Origin: Actinacidiphila acididurans | Lineage (GTDB): Bacteria; Actinomycetota; Actinomycetes; Streptomycetales; Streptomycetaceae | Assembly (NCBI RefSeq): GCF_016918855.1 | Contig: NZ_JADKYB010000001.1 | Coordinates: 496,001-560,000, forward strand | Direction: 5' to 3' | DNA length: 64,000 nucleotides | In this document: in pieces, positions 45,304-54,419 of the stretch | Numbering within the stretch: the stretch's first letter is position 1 | Layout: each line of letters starts with the position of its first letter | Notes under the pieces: generated by a model | The model's input: only the letters and a program-made list of their open reading frames with translations | Told to the model about the DNA's origin: nothing | The model's database searches: none | Translations under genes and position numbers: made by a program

Positions 45304-45417
45304 CCACGCGGGTAGGGAGGCGACCGCAGGCGACGGCGGGAAGCACGACGGGTTGCCGTCGGCACGCTGATCGGACCGGGCGGCCCCGACCCGCCTGCGC
45401 AGCGCGAAGGCCCCGCC

Positions 45418-46821
45418 TCAGCCGGACATGCGGTCGATCTGGCGGATCTTGTTGGTCACGTCCAGGGCGGCGACCTTGTAGGACTCGGCGAGCGTGGGGT
45501 AGTTGAAGACCGCGTCGACCAGGTAGTCGACGGTGCCGCCGAGGCCCATGACGGTCTGGCCGATGTGGATCAGCTCGGTGGCGCCGGTGCCGAAGCAGTG
45601 GACACCCAGCAGGCGGCCGTCGGCGGGGGAGACCAGCAGCTTGAGCATGCCGTGGGCGTCGCCGATGATCTGCCCGCGGGCCAGTTCGCGGTAGCGGGAC
45701 ACGCCCACCTCGAACGGGATCTGGGCGTCGGTGAGCTGGTCCTCGGTGCGCCCGATGAAGCTGATCTCGGGGATGGTGTAGATCCCGATCGGCTGAAGGT
45801 CCTGCAGCCCGTGCACCGGTTCGCCCAGCGCGTGGTAAGCGGCGGTACGGCCCTGCTCCATCGAGGTGGCGGCCAGCGCCGGGAAGCCGATCACGTCGCC
45901 GACCGCGTAGATGTGCGGCACCGCGGTGCGGTAGTTGTCGTCCACCGCGATCCGGCCCCGCTTGTCCGCGGTCAGCCCCGCCTTGTCCAGGTCGAGCGCG
46001 TCGGTCAGGCCCTGCCGTCCGGCGGAGTACATCACCGCGTCCGCCGCGATCTTCTTGCCGCTCTCCAGGATGGTCAGGGCGCCGCGCTCGTGCCGTTCCA
46101 CGGCCGCGACCGTCTCGCCGAAGCGGAAGGTGACCGCCAGGTCCCGCAGGTGGTACTTCAGCGCCTCCACGACCTCGCCGTCGCAGAAGTTCAGCATTTC
46201 CTCGCGCTGTTCGACCACGGTGACCTTGCTGCCGAGGGCGGCGAACATCGAGGCGTACTCCATGCCGATCACCCCGGCCCCGACGATCACCATGGACCGC
46301 GGCACGCGCTCCATGCTCAGCACGCTGTCGGAGTCCATCACGGTCACGTCGTCGAACTCGACGCTGGCCGGGCGGGCCGGCCGGGTGCCGGTGGCGATCA
46401 CGATGTGCTCGGCGGTCACCAGCCGGTCGCGGCCGGCGGTGTCGCGCACCGCCACGGTGTGGTCGTCGACGAAGCGGCCGGTGCCGGGCAGCAGCGTCAC
46501 CTGGTTGCGGCTCAGCTGGCTGCGCACCACGTCGACCTCACGCCCCACCACGTGCTGGGTGCGGGCGGTCAGGTCGGCGACGGTGATGTCCTCCTTGAGC
46601 CGGTAGCTCTGTCCGTACAGGTCGCGCTGGTTGAGGCCGGTGAGATAGAGCACCGCCTCGCGCAGGGTCTTGGAGGGGATGGTCCCGGTGTGCAGGGAGA
46701 CCCCGCCCACCCGGTCGGGGCGTTCCACCACCGCCGCGGTGCGGCCGAGCTTGGCCGCCGCTATCGCGGCCTTCTGACCGCCAGGACCTGAACCTATGAC
46801 CAGCATGTCGTAATCGGGCAC
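45418..46821 (-). CDS. sthA: Soluble NAD(P)+ transhydrogenase
   Basis: The 467-residue flavoprotein has the FAD motif [21 protein letters not shown], the NAD(P) motif [35 protein letters not shown] and the C-terminal dimer domain ending with [14 protein letters not shown]. At the place where related disulphide reductases have CxxxxC it reads [14 protein letters not shown] without Cys. This marks the SthA family, which moves hydride between NADPH and NAD+. It is divergent from the molybdenum-enzyme operon. Confidence 0.93.
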   Translation of the reverse strand: MPDYDMLVIGSGPGGQKAAIAAAKLGRTAAVVERPDRVGGVSLHTGTIPSKTLREAVLYLTGLNQRDLYGQSYRLKEDITVADLTARTQHVVGREVDVVRSQLSRNQVTLLPGTGRFVDDHTVAVRDTAGRDRLVTAEHIVIATGTRPARPASVEFDDVTVMDSDSVLSMERVPRSMVIVGAGVIGMEYASMFAALGSKVTVVEQREEMLNFCDGEVVEALKYHLRDLAVTFRFGETVAAVERHERGALTILESGKKIAADAVMYSAGRQGLTDALDLDKAGLTADKRGRIAVDDNYRTAVPHIYAVGDVIGFPALAATSMEQGRTAAYHALGEPVHGLQDLQPIGIYTIPEISFIGRTEDQLTDAQIPFEVGVSRYRELARGQIIGDAHGMLKLLVSPADGRLLGVHCFGTGATELIHIGQTVMGLGGTVDYLVDAVFNYPTLAESYKVAALDVTNKIRQIDRMSG

Positions 46822-46877
46822 GGCAGAAGTCTGACAGCCGCGGTCGAGCGCCGGACAGGCAGTTCACGAACTGCTGC

Positions 46878-46918
46878 GTCACTGCTGTGTCACGGCGGCT
46901 GTGTCACGGCGGCGTCAC
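46878..46918. repeat. Four GTCAC direct repeats in the sthA-oxidoreductase divergent region
   Basis: GTCAC occurs at 46878, 46889, 46903 and 46914, with spacings of 11, 14 and 11 bp; two copies sit in the identical 14-mer CTGTGTCACGGCGG. The helical spacing suggests a binding site for a regulator of sthA or of the divergent operon. The rest of the region to 47034 shows no gene. Confidence 0.5.
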
Positions 46919-47034
46919 CCGGTCGGCGCGGCCCGGGGCGCGGCGGGCGGCCGGGCCGGTGAGCCTGGCAGGGGAGCGCTCGGCGGGGGAATGCGCGGGC
47001 GGGCCGGGGGCAGCAGGCACACCGACGCGACTCA

Positions 47035-47062
47035 GCGGGAAACGGGAAGCGGGAAACGGGAA
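47035..47062 (+). repeat. 14-bp tandem repeat carrying the ribosome-binding site
   Basis: GCGGGAAACGGGAA occurs twice in tandem with no mismatch. The second copy runs into AAGGACG, the ribosome-binding site of the iron-sulfur subunit gene, so repeat slippage could change initiation. Confidence 0.7.
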
Positions 47063-47072
47063 GGACGTGGCC

Positions 47073-47723
47073 GTGGCAGGCAAAGGCGCGAGAGCGGGAT
47101 CCACCCGGCAGCGGGCCCATCCCGAGGCCCCGCCGCGGGCCGAGCACCGCTCGGCGGTCACCCTGCGGGTCAACGGCGAGGAGCGCACCCTCACCCTGGA
47201 CCACCGCACCACCGTGCTGGACACCCTGCGGGAGCACCTGGGCCTGTTCGGCACCAAGAAGGGCTGCGACCACGGCCAGTGCGGCTCGTGCACCGTCCTG
47301 ATCGACGGGCGGCGCGCCAACAGCTGCCTGCTCCTCGCGGTCGCCCAGGACGGCGCCCGGATCACCACCGTCGAGGGACTGGCCGCGCCCGGCCCCGGCG
47401 GCGAGACGCTGCACCCGGTCCAGCAGGCGTTCCTGGACCACGACGCCCTCCAGTGCGGCTACTGCACCCCCGGCCAGATCTGCTCCGCCGTCGGCATGCT
47501 CGGCGAACTCGCCGCCGGCCACCCCTCGCTCGTCACCGCGCCCGGCAGCCGCCCCGGCCTGACCGCCGAGGAGATCCGGGAGCGGATGAGCGGCAACCTG
47601 TGCCGCTGCGGCGCGTACGCCCACATCGTCGCCGCCGTCCAGGACGCAGGCCGGGCCCCGGGGGACGCCGCCGGCCGGCCGGACGGGGACCCCCGGCACC
47701 TCCAGGACGGAGCCACCCCGTGA
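47073..47723 (+). CDS. Aldehyde oxidoreductase 2Fe-2S subunit (PaoA-like)
   Basis: The 216-residue subunit of the xanthine oxidase family has the plant-type ferredoxin cluster (GCDHGQCGSCTVLIDG with the following NSC) and the helical 2Fe-2S domain (ALQCGYCTPGQICSA and SGNLCRCGAYAHIV). It passes electrons from the molybdenum subunit to FAD. GTG 47073 is chosen for its spacing from GGGAAGGA; GTG 47067 is too close. There is no Tat signal of the PaoA kind, so the complex is probably cytoplasmic. The stop overlaps the next gene. Confidence 0.92.
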   Translation: MAGKGARAGSTRQRAHPEAPPRAEHRSAVTLRVNGEERTLTLDHRTTVLDTLREHLGLFGTKKGCDHGQCGSCTVLIDGRRANSCLLLAVAQDGARITTVEGLAAPGPGGETLHPVQQAFLDHDALQCGYCTPGQICSAVGMLGELAAGHPSLVTAPGSRPGLTAEEIRERMSGNLCRCGAYAHIVAAVQDAGRAPGDAAGRPDGDPRHLQDGATP

Positions 47724-48715
47724 AGCCCTTCGCCTACGTGCGCGCGCACAGCCCGGCCGAGGCGGTCCAGGAGTACGCCGCGCGCCCCGGCGCCCGGTTC
47801 CTGGCCGGCGGCACCAACCTGATCGACCTGATGAAGCTCGGCGTGGAGTCCGCGCAGACCCTGATCGACGTCAGCCGGCTGCCGCTGGACCGCGTCGAGT
47901 CCGGCCCGGGCGGGGCCCTGCGGATCGGCGCGGCGGTCCGCAACAGCGACCTGGCCGCCCACCCCGCCGTACGCGAGCGGTACCCGGTGCTGTCGCAGGC
48001 GCTGCTGGCCGGGGCCTCCGGGCAGTTGCGCAACGTCGCCACCACCGCGGGCAACCTGATGCAGCGCACCCGCTGCCTGTATTTCCAGGACCCGGGCAAG
48101 CCCTGCAACAAGCGCCTGCCGGGCTCGGGCTGCCCGGCGATCGAGGGGGTGCACCGGGATCTGGCGGTGCTCGGCCACTCCGAGGCGTGCGTGGCCACCC
48201 ACCCCTCCGACATGGCCGTCGCGCTGGCCGCGCTCGGCGCCACTGTGCACCTGCTCGGCCCGGACGGCGAACGCGCCCTGCCCGTCGCCGACTTCCACCG
48301 GCTGCCCGGCGAGCGCCCCGAGCGCGACACCGAACTGCGGCCGGGCGAGCTGATCACCGCGGTCGAACTGCCCCCGCCCATGGGCCCGTCCCTCTACCGC
48401 AAGGCCCGCGACCGCGCCTCGTACGCCTTCGCGCTGGCCTCGGTGGCCGCCGTGCTCGACGTGCGCGACGGAGTGGTGCACGACGTCGGCCTGGCCTTCG
48501 GCGGGCTGGCCCACCGGCCGTGGCGGGCCGGCGCCGCCGAGACCGTACTGCTCGGCGCGCCCGCCACTCCCGCCGCCTTCGCCCAGGCCGCCGACGCCGA
48601 ACTCGTGCACGCCCGCCCGCTGCGGGACAACGCCTTCAAGGTGCAGCTCGCCCGCAACCTCGCGGTGGACGTGCTCAGCGCGCTCGCCGCACGGGCCGCC
48701 GGAGCGGCGGCATGA
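47720..48715 (+). CDS. Aldehyde oxidoreductase FAD-binding subunit (PaoB-like)
   Basis: The 331-residue FAD subunit has RFLAGGTNLIDLMKLG, IGAAVRNSDLAAHP and GNLMQRTRCLYF. The segment CLYFQDPGKPCNKRLPGSGC matches the Cys-rich insertion that binds an extra 4Fe-4S cluster in PaoB/YagS, unlike plain xanthine dehydrogenase. Its GTG start overlaps the preceding stop, and its stop overlaps the ATG of the molybdenum subunit (ATGA), so all three are made together. Confidence 0.92.
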   Translation: MKPFAYVRAHSPAEAVQEYAARPGARFLAGGTNLIDLMKLGVESAQTLIDVSRLPLDRVESGPGGALRIGAAVRNSDLAAHPAVRERYPVLSQALLAGASGQLRNVATTAGNLMQRTRCLYFQDPGKPCNKRLPGSGCPAIEGVHRDLAVLGHSEACVATHPSDMAVALAALGATVHLLGPDGERALPVADFHRLPGERPERDTELRPGELITAVELPPPMGPSLYRKARDRASYAFALASVAAVLDVRDGVVHDVGLAFGGLAHRPWRAGAAETVLLGAPATPAAFAQAADAELVHARPLRDNAFKVQLARNLAVDVLSALAARAAGAAA

Positions 48716-50937
48716 ACGCGCGCGGCGCGAACGGCCGCGACGCCGACGGCCGCGGTACGAACGCGCGCGGCACCGACGGCCGCGGTACGAACGGCGGTCC
48801 CGCTGGCGCCCGGGCCGCGAGCGACCCTCTCGGCGCTCCCACCGCCCGCCGCGACGGCCGCGCCAAGGTCACCGGCGCCGCCCGCTACGCCGCCGAGCAC
48901 ACCCCGCCCGGCTGCCTGTGGGCCCGCTCGGTCGGGGCCGGCATCGCGCGGGGCCGGATCACCGCCGTCCACCGCGAGGACGCCCTGTCCGTCCCCGGTG
49001 TGACCGCCGTCCTCGCCCACGACAACGCGCCGCGCCTGCTGCCCGGCGCCGATCCCACCCTGTGGGTGCTCCAGGACAACCGGGTCCCGCACCGCGGCTG
49101 GCCCGTCGCCCTGGTCGTCGCCGAGTCGCCGGAGGCGGCCCGGGAGGGCGCCGCCGCCCTGCACATCGACTACGCCGAGGAGCCGCACGACGTGCTGCTC
49201 ACCGCCCGCCACCCGGAGCTGTACACGCCCGAGACGGCCAACGGCGGTCACCCCGGGGTACGCGAACGCGGCGACTTCGGCGCCGCACACGCCGCCTCGG
49301 CCGTCCGCGTCGACGGCACATACAAGGTGACCGGGCTGCACAACCACCCGATGGAGCCGCACGCCAGCACCGCGTACTGGGAGGACGGCATGCTCGTCGC
49401 CCACGACTCCAACCAGGGGTCCACCGACGTGCGCAACGACCTGGCCGCGCTGTTCGGCCTGGCCGAGGACCAGGTCGCGGTCATCAACGAGTACGTCGGC
49501 GGCGGGTTCGGCAGCAAGGGCACGACACGGCCCGTCGTGGTGCTCGCCGCCATGGCCGCCCGGCACACCGGCCGCCCGGTCAAGCTCGCCCTGCCCCGCC
49601 GGCACCTGCCGGCCGTCACCGGCCACCGCGCGCCCACACTGCAGCGGGTGCGTCTGGGCGCCGACGCGCAGGGCCGGATCGCCGCACTCGAGCACGAGGC
49701 GATCACCCAGACCTCCACCGTCAAGGAGTTCGTCGAGCAGGCCGCCGTGCCCGCGCGGGTGATGTACACCTCGCCGCACAGCGTCACGATCCACCGGGTC
49801 GTCGCACTGGACGTGCCCACCCCGTCGTGGATGCGCGCCCCCGGCGAGGCGCCCGGCATGTACGCGCTGGAGTCCGCGATGGACGAACTGGCCGTCGCGG
49901 TGGGGGCGGACCCGATCGAACTGCGGCTGCGCAACGACACCGAGCGGGAGCCCGACACCGGCCGCCCGTTCAGCAGCCGCCACCTGGCCGAGTGCCTGCG
50001 CGAGGGCGCCCGTCGCTTCGGCTGGCGGGCGGACGACCGGGAACCCGCCGTCCGCCGCGAGGGCAACCTGCTGATCGGCACCGGAGTGGCCGCCGCGACC
50101 TATCCCGTGTATTTCATGCCGTCGCACGCCACCGCCACGGCCGCGCCCGACGGCACCTTCACGGTCGCGGTCAACGCCGCCGACATCGGCACGGGCGCGC
50201 GAACCGTGCTCGCCCAGATCGCCGCCTCCGCGCTGCGCACGTCGCCGGACCGGGTCCGGCTCGACCTCGGCGACAGCCGGCTGCCGGCCGCCCCGGTGGC
50301 CGGCGGCTCGTCCGGCACCGCCTCCTGGGGCAGCGCGGTGCACAAGGCGTGCACCGAGCTGACCGAGCGGCTGGAGGAGCACGACGGGCTGCTTCCGCCG
50401 GAGGGCATGAGCGTGGGCGCCGACACCGTGCAGGAGGCCACCGCACCGTCGCCGTACGCCCGGCACGCGTTCGGCGCGACCTTCGCCGAGGTCACCGTGG
50501 ACACCGTCACCGGCGAGGTGCGGGTCCGGCGGCTGCTCGGCGTGTACGCCGCCGGCCGGATCCTCAACCCGGTCACCGCCCGCTCCCAGTTCATCGGCGC
50601 CATGACCATGGGCCTGGGCATGGCCCTGAGCGAGGGCAGCACCATGGACCCCCGCTTCGGCGACTACGCGGAGCGCGACCTGGCCTCGTACCACGTGCCG
50701 GTCAACGCCGACCTGCCGAGCATCGAGGCGCACTGGATCGACGAGGCCGACGAGCACCTCAACCCCATGGGCAGCAAGGGCATCGGGGAGATCGGCATCG
50801 TCGGCACCGCGGCGGCCATCGGCAACGCCGTGCACCACGCGACCGGGCTGCGGCTGCGCGAACTGCCGCTCACCCCGGACCGGTTGCTGCGCGACCTGGC
50901 CCTGGCGGGCCTGCTGCCGGTCGCCGTGCCCGCCTGA
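48712..50937 (+). CDS. Aldehyde oxidoreductase molybdopterin subunit (PaoC-like)
   Basis: The 741-residue catalytic subunit has KVTGAARYAAEH at the start of the aldehyde-oxidase domain, the cofactor-binding VGGGFGSKGTTRP, SWMRAPGEAPGMYALE, the Gly-rich AGGSSGTASWG and the catalytic Glu in GSKGIGEIGIVG. Such enzymes oxidise aldehydes, often aromatic, to acids. The first 35 residues are an unusual Asn/Arg/Gly repeat (RGTNARGTDGRGTNGG), absent from relatives I know. The start ATG overlaps the FAD-subunit stop. Confidence 0.92.
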   Translation: MNARGANGRDADGRGTNARGTDGRGTNGGPAGARAASDPLGAPTARRDGRAKVTGAARYAAEHTPPGCLWARSVGAGIARGRITAVHREDALSVPGVTAVLAHDNAPRLLPGADPTLWVLQDNRVPHRGWPVALVVAESPEAAREGAAALHIDYAEEPHDVLLTARHPELYTPETANGGHPGVRERGDFGAAHAASAVRVDGTYKVTGLHNHPMEPHASTAYWEDGMLVAHDSNQGSTDVRNDLAALFGLAEDQVAVINEYVGGGFGSKGTTRPVVVLAAMAARHTGRPVKLALPRRHLPAVTGHRAPTLQRVRLGADAQGRIAALEHEAITQTSTVKEFVEQAAVPARVMYTSPHSVTIHRVVALDVPTPSWMRAPGEAPGMYALESAMDELAVAVGADPIELRLRNDTEREPDTGRPFSSRHLAECLREGARRFGWRADDREPAVRREGNLLIGTGVAAATYPVYFMPSHATATAAPDGTFTVAVNAADIGTGARTVLAQIAASALRTSPDRVRLDLGDSRLPAAPVAGGSSGTASWGSAVHKACTELTERLEEHDGLLPPEGMSVGADTVQEATAPSPYARHAFGATFAEVTVDTVTGEVRVRRLLGVYAAGRILNPVTARSQFIGAMTMGLGMALSEGSTMDPRFGDYAERDLASYHVPVNADLPSIEAHWIDEADEHLNPMGSKGIGEIGIVGTAAAIGNAVHHATGLRLRELPLTPDRLLRDLALAGLLPVAVPA
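48743..48793 (+). repeat. 30-bp tandem repeat in the molybdopterin subunit leader
   Basis: CCGACGGCCGCGGTACGAAC occurs at 48743 and 48773, giving a 30-bp period and 10-residue peptide repeats at the protein's N-terminus. The repeat keeps the frame. Confidence 0.7.
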
Positions 50938-51034
50938 GCGGGCGAACCGGCCGGACCGGGCGGACCGCCGTACGGTCCGGCCGGGCGCGAGCACAAAAGG
51001 GCCGGCGGGAGACCGGCCGGGAAGGGAGCAGCGC

Positions 51035-52027
51035 ATGATCGTGGACTGCGCCGTCTACCGGGACGGGCGCCGCACGGACACCCACGAGGACCTGGACAGC
51101 CTGCCCGATGCCCTGGCCAGGGCCCGGGAGAGTGACGAGTCCTTCGTGTGGATCGGCCTGGCCGAGCCCACCACGGAGGAGTTCGACCAGGTGGCGCAGG
51201 CGTTCAAGCTGCATCCGCTCGCCGTCGAGGACGCCCTGCACGCTCACCAGCGCCCCAAGATGGAGCTCTACCACGACGCCCTGTTCACGGTGCTGCACCC
51301 GCTGAGCTACGACGACCGGGCGGACACCGTCGGCACCGGCGAGCTGATGGTCTTCATCGGCGACTCCTTCGTGGCCACCGTCCGGCACGGCCCGACCGCG
51401 ACCGTCGCCGACGTGCGCTCCCGCATGGAGGAGACCCCCGAGATGCTGTGGCTGGGCCCGGTCGCCGTCCTCTACGCGATCTGCGACAGCGTCGTGGACT
51501 CCTATCTGGAGATCGCCGCCGACCTCCAGGCGGACCTGGTGGAGCTGGAGGAGCGGGTGTTCGCCCCGGCCGCCGGCGGGTCCGCCCAGCTCGCCGAGGT
51601 CATCTACGCCTTCAAGCGGCAGGTGCTGGAGTTCCGGCGCGCCACCGGCCCGCTCGCCGAGCCCATGGCCCGGCTGGCGTCGGGCGAGGTGCCGCACGTC
51701 GAGCCGCGCACCCGACCCTTCTTCCGCGACGTCGCCGACCACCTCACCCGCGCCAACGACGCCGGGGACGCCCTGGACCGGCTGCTGTCGGACATCCTGG
51801 CCGCCCACCTCACCCAGGTCGGCGTGCGGCAGAACGACGACATGCGCAAGATCTCCGCCTGGGCCGCCATGGCCGCCGTGCCCACCCTGATCGCCGGCAT
51901 CTACGGCATGAACTTCGACCACATGCCGGAACTGCACCAGGTGTGGGGCTACCCGGCCGCCATCGGCCTGATGGCCGCGATCGTGCTGTGGCTGTACGTG
52001 CTGTTCAAGCGGCGCGGCTGGCTGTGA
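51035..52027 (+). CDS. corA: CorA-family magnesium/cobalt channel
   Basis: The 330-residue protein has an N-terminal cytosolic domain and two C-terminal membrane helices. The signature GMNFDHMPEL lies at the end of the first helix and the basic tail is KRRGWL. It forms a pentameric channel for Mg2+, Co2+ or Ni2+. The start ATG has GAAGGGAG upstream. It lies 97 bp after the molybdenum enzyme and may be independent. Confidence 0.93.
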   Translation: MIVDCAVYRDGRRTDTHEDLDSLPDALARARESDESFVWIGLAEPTTEEFDQVAQAFKLHPLAVEDALHAHQRPKMELYHDALFTVLHPLSYDDRADTVGTGELMVFIGDSFVATVRHGPTATVADVRSRMEETPEMLWLGPVAVLYAICDSVVDSYLEIAADLQADLVELEERVFAPAAGGSAQLAEVIYAFKRQVLEFRRATGPLAEPMARLASGEVPHVEPRTRPFFRDVADHLTRANDAGDALDRLLSDILAAHLTQVGVRQNDDMRKISAWAAMAAVPTLIAGIYGMNFDHMPELHQVWGYPAAIGLMAAIVLWLYVLFKRRGWL

Positions 52028-52058
52028 GCCGCGCCGCCACGGGTCCCGGCCCCGCGCG

Positions 52059-54419
52059 TCAGCTCTGGTGCGGGCGGCGCAGCGGGGGCCGGCCCGGCGG
52101 CTGGGCGGGGTGCGGGCGGGCCGGCAGGTCCGGCAGCGACCGGGTGACGGGCGCGTCCTGGGTCAGCGTGAACGGCTTGCCGTAGTGCAGGATCTCCAGC
52201 GGATCGCCGTGCGCCAGGGTGTACGTCGCGGACATGCGGTGCACCTCCACCTTCAGCCGCCGGCCGCGGAACAGCAGCCGGAAGGCGATCCGGCTGAGCG
52301 CGTCAGGCAGCCTGGGCGCGAACCGGATCGACTCCCCGTGGAACAGCCGCATCCCGCCCAGCCCGGCCACCAGCGCGGTCCAGGTGCCGGCCAGCGCCGC
52401 GATGTGCAGCCCGTCGCGGGCGTTGTTCTCCAGGTCCTCCAGGTCCATCAGCGCGGACTCGCCCAGGTAGTCGTAGGCGAGCTGGAGGTGGCCCACCTCG
52501 GCCGCGATCACCGACTGGCAGTACGCGGACAGCGAGGAGTCGCGGACCGTGATCGGCTCGTAGTAGGCGAAGTTGCGGAACTTCTGCTCGGCGGTGAAGG
52601 CGTCGCCGCGCAGGTACATGGCCAGCGCCAGGTCCGCCTGTTTGACGACCTGTTTGCGGTAGAGGTCGAAGTAGGGGTAGTGCAGCATCAGCGGGTAGTG
52701 GTCGGGGTCGGTGGCCGCGAAGTCCCACATCTGGTGCCGGGTGTAGCCCGCGGACTGCTCGTGCACCCCGAGGTCGTCGTTGTACGGCAGGGTCATCGCC
52801 GCCGCCGCGTCCCGCCAGGCCGCGGTCTCCTCGTCGGTGACACCGAGCGCCGCCGCGTGCCGGGGATGCCGCTCGGCGGCGTCGGCCGCGGCCACCAGGT
52901 TCGCCTGCGCCATGAGGTTGGTGAACACGTTGTCGTCGCTGATGGCGCTGTACTCGTCGGGCCCGGTGACGCCGTCGATGTGGAACGCCCCCGCGTGGTC
53001 GTGGTGCCCCAGCGAGCGCCACAGCCGGGCGGTCTCCACCAGCAGCTCGAGACCGGTGTCCCGTTCGAAGGCGTCGTCGCCGGTGGTGGCCACGTAGCGG
53101 ACCACCGCGTCGGCGATGTCGGCGTTGATGTGGAAGGCGGCGGTCCCGGCGGGCCAGTAGCCCGACGCCTCCTCGCCGTTGATGGTCCGCCACGGGAAGG
53201 TGGCGCCCTCCAGGCCGAGTTGCCGGGCCCGGTCCCGTGCGGCCGGCAGCATGTTGCGGCGCCAGCGCAGCACCTCGGCGGCGGCCTTGGGCGCGGTGAA
53301 GGACAGCAGCGGCAGCACGAATGTCTCGGCGTCCCAGAAGGTGTGCCCGTCGTAGCCCGAACCGGTCAGGCCCTTGGCCGGGATGGCCCGCTCCTCGGCC
53401 CGGGCCCCGGTCTGCAGCACGTGGAACAGGCCGAAGCGCACCGCCTGCTGCACCTCGGTGTCGCCGTCCACCTCGACGTCGGCCCGTTCCCAGAAGTCGT
53501 CCAGGTACTCGCGCTGCTGGTCCAGCAGCCCGGTCCAGCCGGTGTCGCGGGCGCCGACCAGGGCCGCGTCGGCCTGGTCGCGCAGCGCGGGCAGCGAGCG
53601 GGTCGCCGACCAGCCGTAGGACACGAACTTCTCCAGCCGCAGCCGCTGCCCGGCCTCCAGCACCGAGGTGATCGTCAGGCGGCTGACGTCCTCGCTGGAC
53701 TCCGAGGAGAGCTGGGTGGTGCCGATGGGGCCGGCCACCCGGTGGTCGGCCGCGGCCGCCACGCGCAGGCCGCTGCGGGTGGTGGAGTGGATCAGCCGCA
53801 GCCGGGTGCCCTCGGCGAAGCGTTCCTCCGGCTGCAGCGGCGACTCCAGCGCGGCGGCGACCCGCGGGTCGCCGGGAATGCGCGGCAATTCCTCGTTGGC
53901 CGCCAGCTCCGACTGCACCACCACCCGGACCTGGTCGCCCAGCGGCTCCACCTCGTAGGCGATCGCGGCGACCGCCCGCTGCCGGAAGGACACCATCCGG
54001 GTGGAGCGCACCCGCACCGCCCGCCCGGCCGGCGAGACCCACTCGCAGGTGCGGCGCAGCACCCCGGCCCGCAGGTCCAGTTCCCGTTCGTGCGAGCGCA
54101 CGGTGCCGTAGCGCAGGTCGAACGGCTCGTCGTCCACCAGCAGCCGGATCAGCTTGCCGTTGGTGACGTTGATGACCGTCTGGCCGGACTCGGGGTAGCC
54201 GTAGCCGGCCTCCGCGTACGGCAGCGGGTGCAGCTCGTACAGGCCGTTGAGGTAGGAGCCGGGCAGCCCGTTGGGCTCGCCCTCGTCGAGGTTGCCGCGC
54301 CAGCCGATGTGGCCGTTGGACAGGGCGAACACCGACTCGCTCTGCGGCAGCAGCTCCAGGTTCAGCTCGGACTCGCGCAGCGACCACGGGGTGACCGTGA
54401 AGGCCGGGTCGGTGATCAC
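52059..54419 (-). CDS. Glycoside hydrolase family 65 disaccharide phosphorylase/hydrolase
   Basis: The 786-residue protein has the three-part GH65 layout. The N-terminal beta domain contains ESVFALSNGHIGWRGNLDEGEP. The (alpha/alpha)6 barrel carries FWDAETFVLPLL, the general acid Glu in GVTGPDEYSAISDDN and the phosphate-site region VKQADLALAMYL. A small C-terminal domain follows. The family includes maltose, trehalose and kojibiose phosphorylases. The coupled beta-phosphoglucomutase (four-base overlap) implies that beta-glucose 1-phosphate is the product. Which disaccharide is used is not clear. Confidence 0.93.
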   Translation of the reverse strand: MITDPAFTVTPWSLRESELNLELLPQSESVFALSNGHIGWRGNLDEGEPNGLPGSYLNGLYELHPLPYAEAGYGYPESGQTVINVTNGKLIRLLVDDEPFDLRYGTVRSHERELDLRAGVLRRTCEWVSPAGRAVRVRSTRMVSFRQRAVAAIAYEVEPLGDQVRVVVQSELAANEELPRIPGDPRVAAALESPLQPEERFAEGTRLRLIHSTTRSGLRVAAAADHRVAGPIGTTQLSSESSEDVSRLTITSVLEAGQRLRLEKFVSYGWSATRSLPALRDQADAALVGARDTGWTGLLDQQREYLDDFWERADVEVDGDTEVQQAVRFGLFHVLQTGARAEERAIPAKGLTGSGYDGHTFWDAETFVLPLLSFTAPKAAAEVLRWRRNMLPAARDRARQLGLEGATFPWRTINGEEASGYWPAGTAAFHINADIADAVVRYVATTGDDAFERDTGLELLVETARLWRSLGHHDHAGAFHIDGVTGPDEYSAISDDNVFTNLMAQANLVAAADAAERHPRHAAALGVTDEETAAWRDAAAAMTLPYNDDLGVHEQSAGYTRHQMWDFAATDPDHYPLMLHYPYFDLYRKQVVKQADLALAMYLRGDAFTAEQKFRNFAYYEPITVRDSSLSAYCQSVIAAEVGHLQLAYDYLGESALMDLEDLENNARDGLHIAALAGTWTALVAGLGGMRLFHGESIRFAPRLPDALSRIAFRLLFRGRRLKVEVHRMSATYTLAHGDPLEILHYGKPFTLTQDAPVTRSLPDLPARPHPAQPPGRPPLRRPHQS

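Noticed and set aside
46886-47066. An earlier start for the iron-sulfur subunit gene
   Set aside because: The frame is open back to 46887, but that part includes the GTCAC boxes and lacks similarity; GTG 47073 has the best-placed ribosome site.
48743-48793. CRISPR-like repeats
   Set aside because: Only two copies with a 30-bp period inside a coding frame, and no spacers or cas genes.
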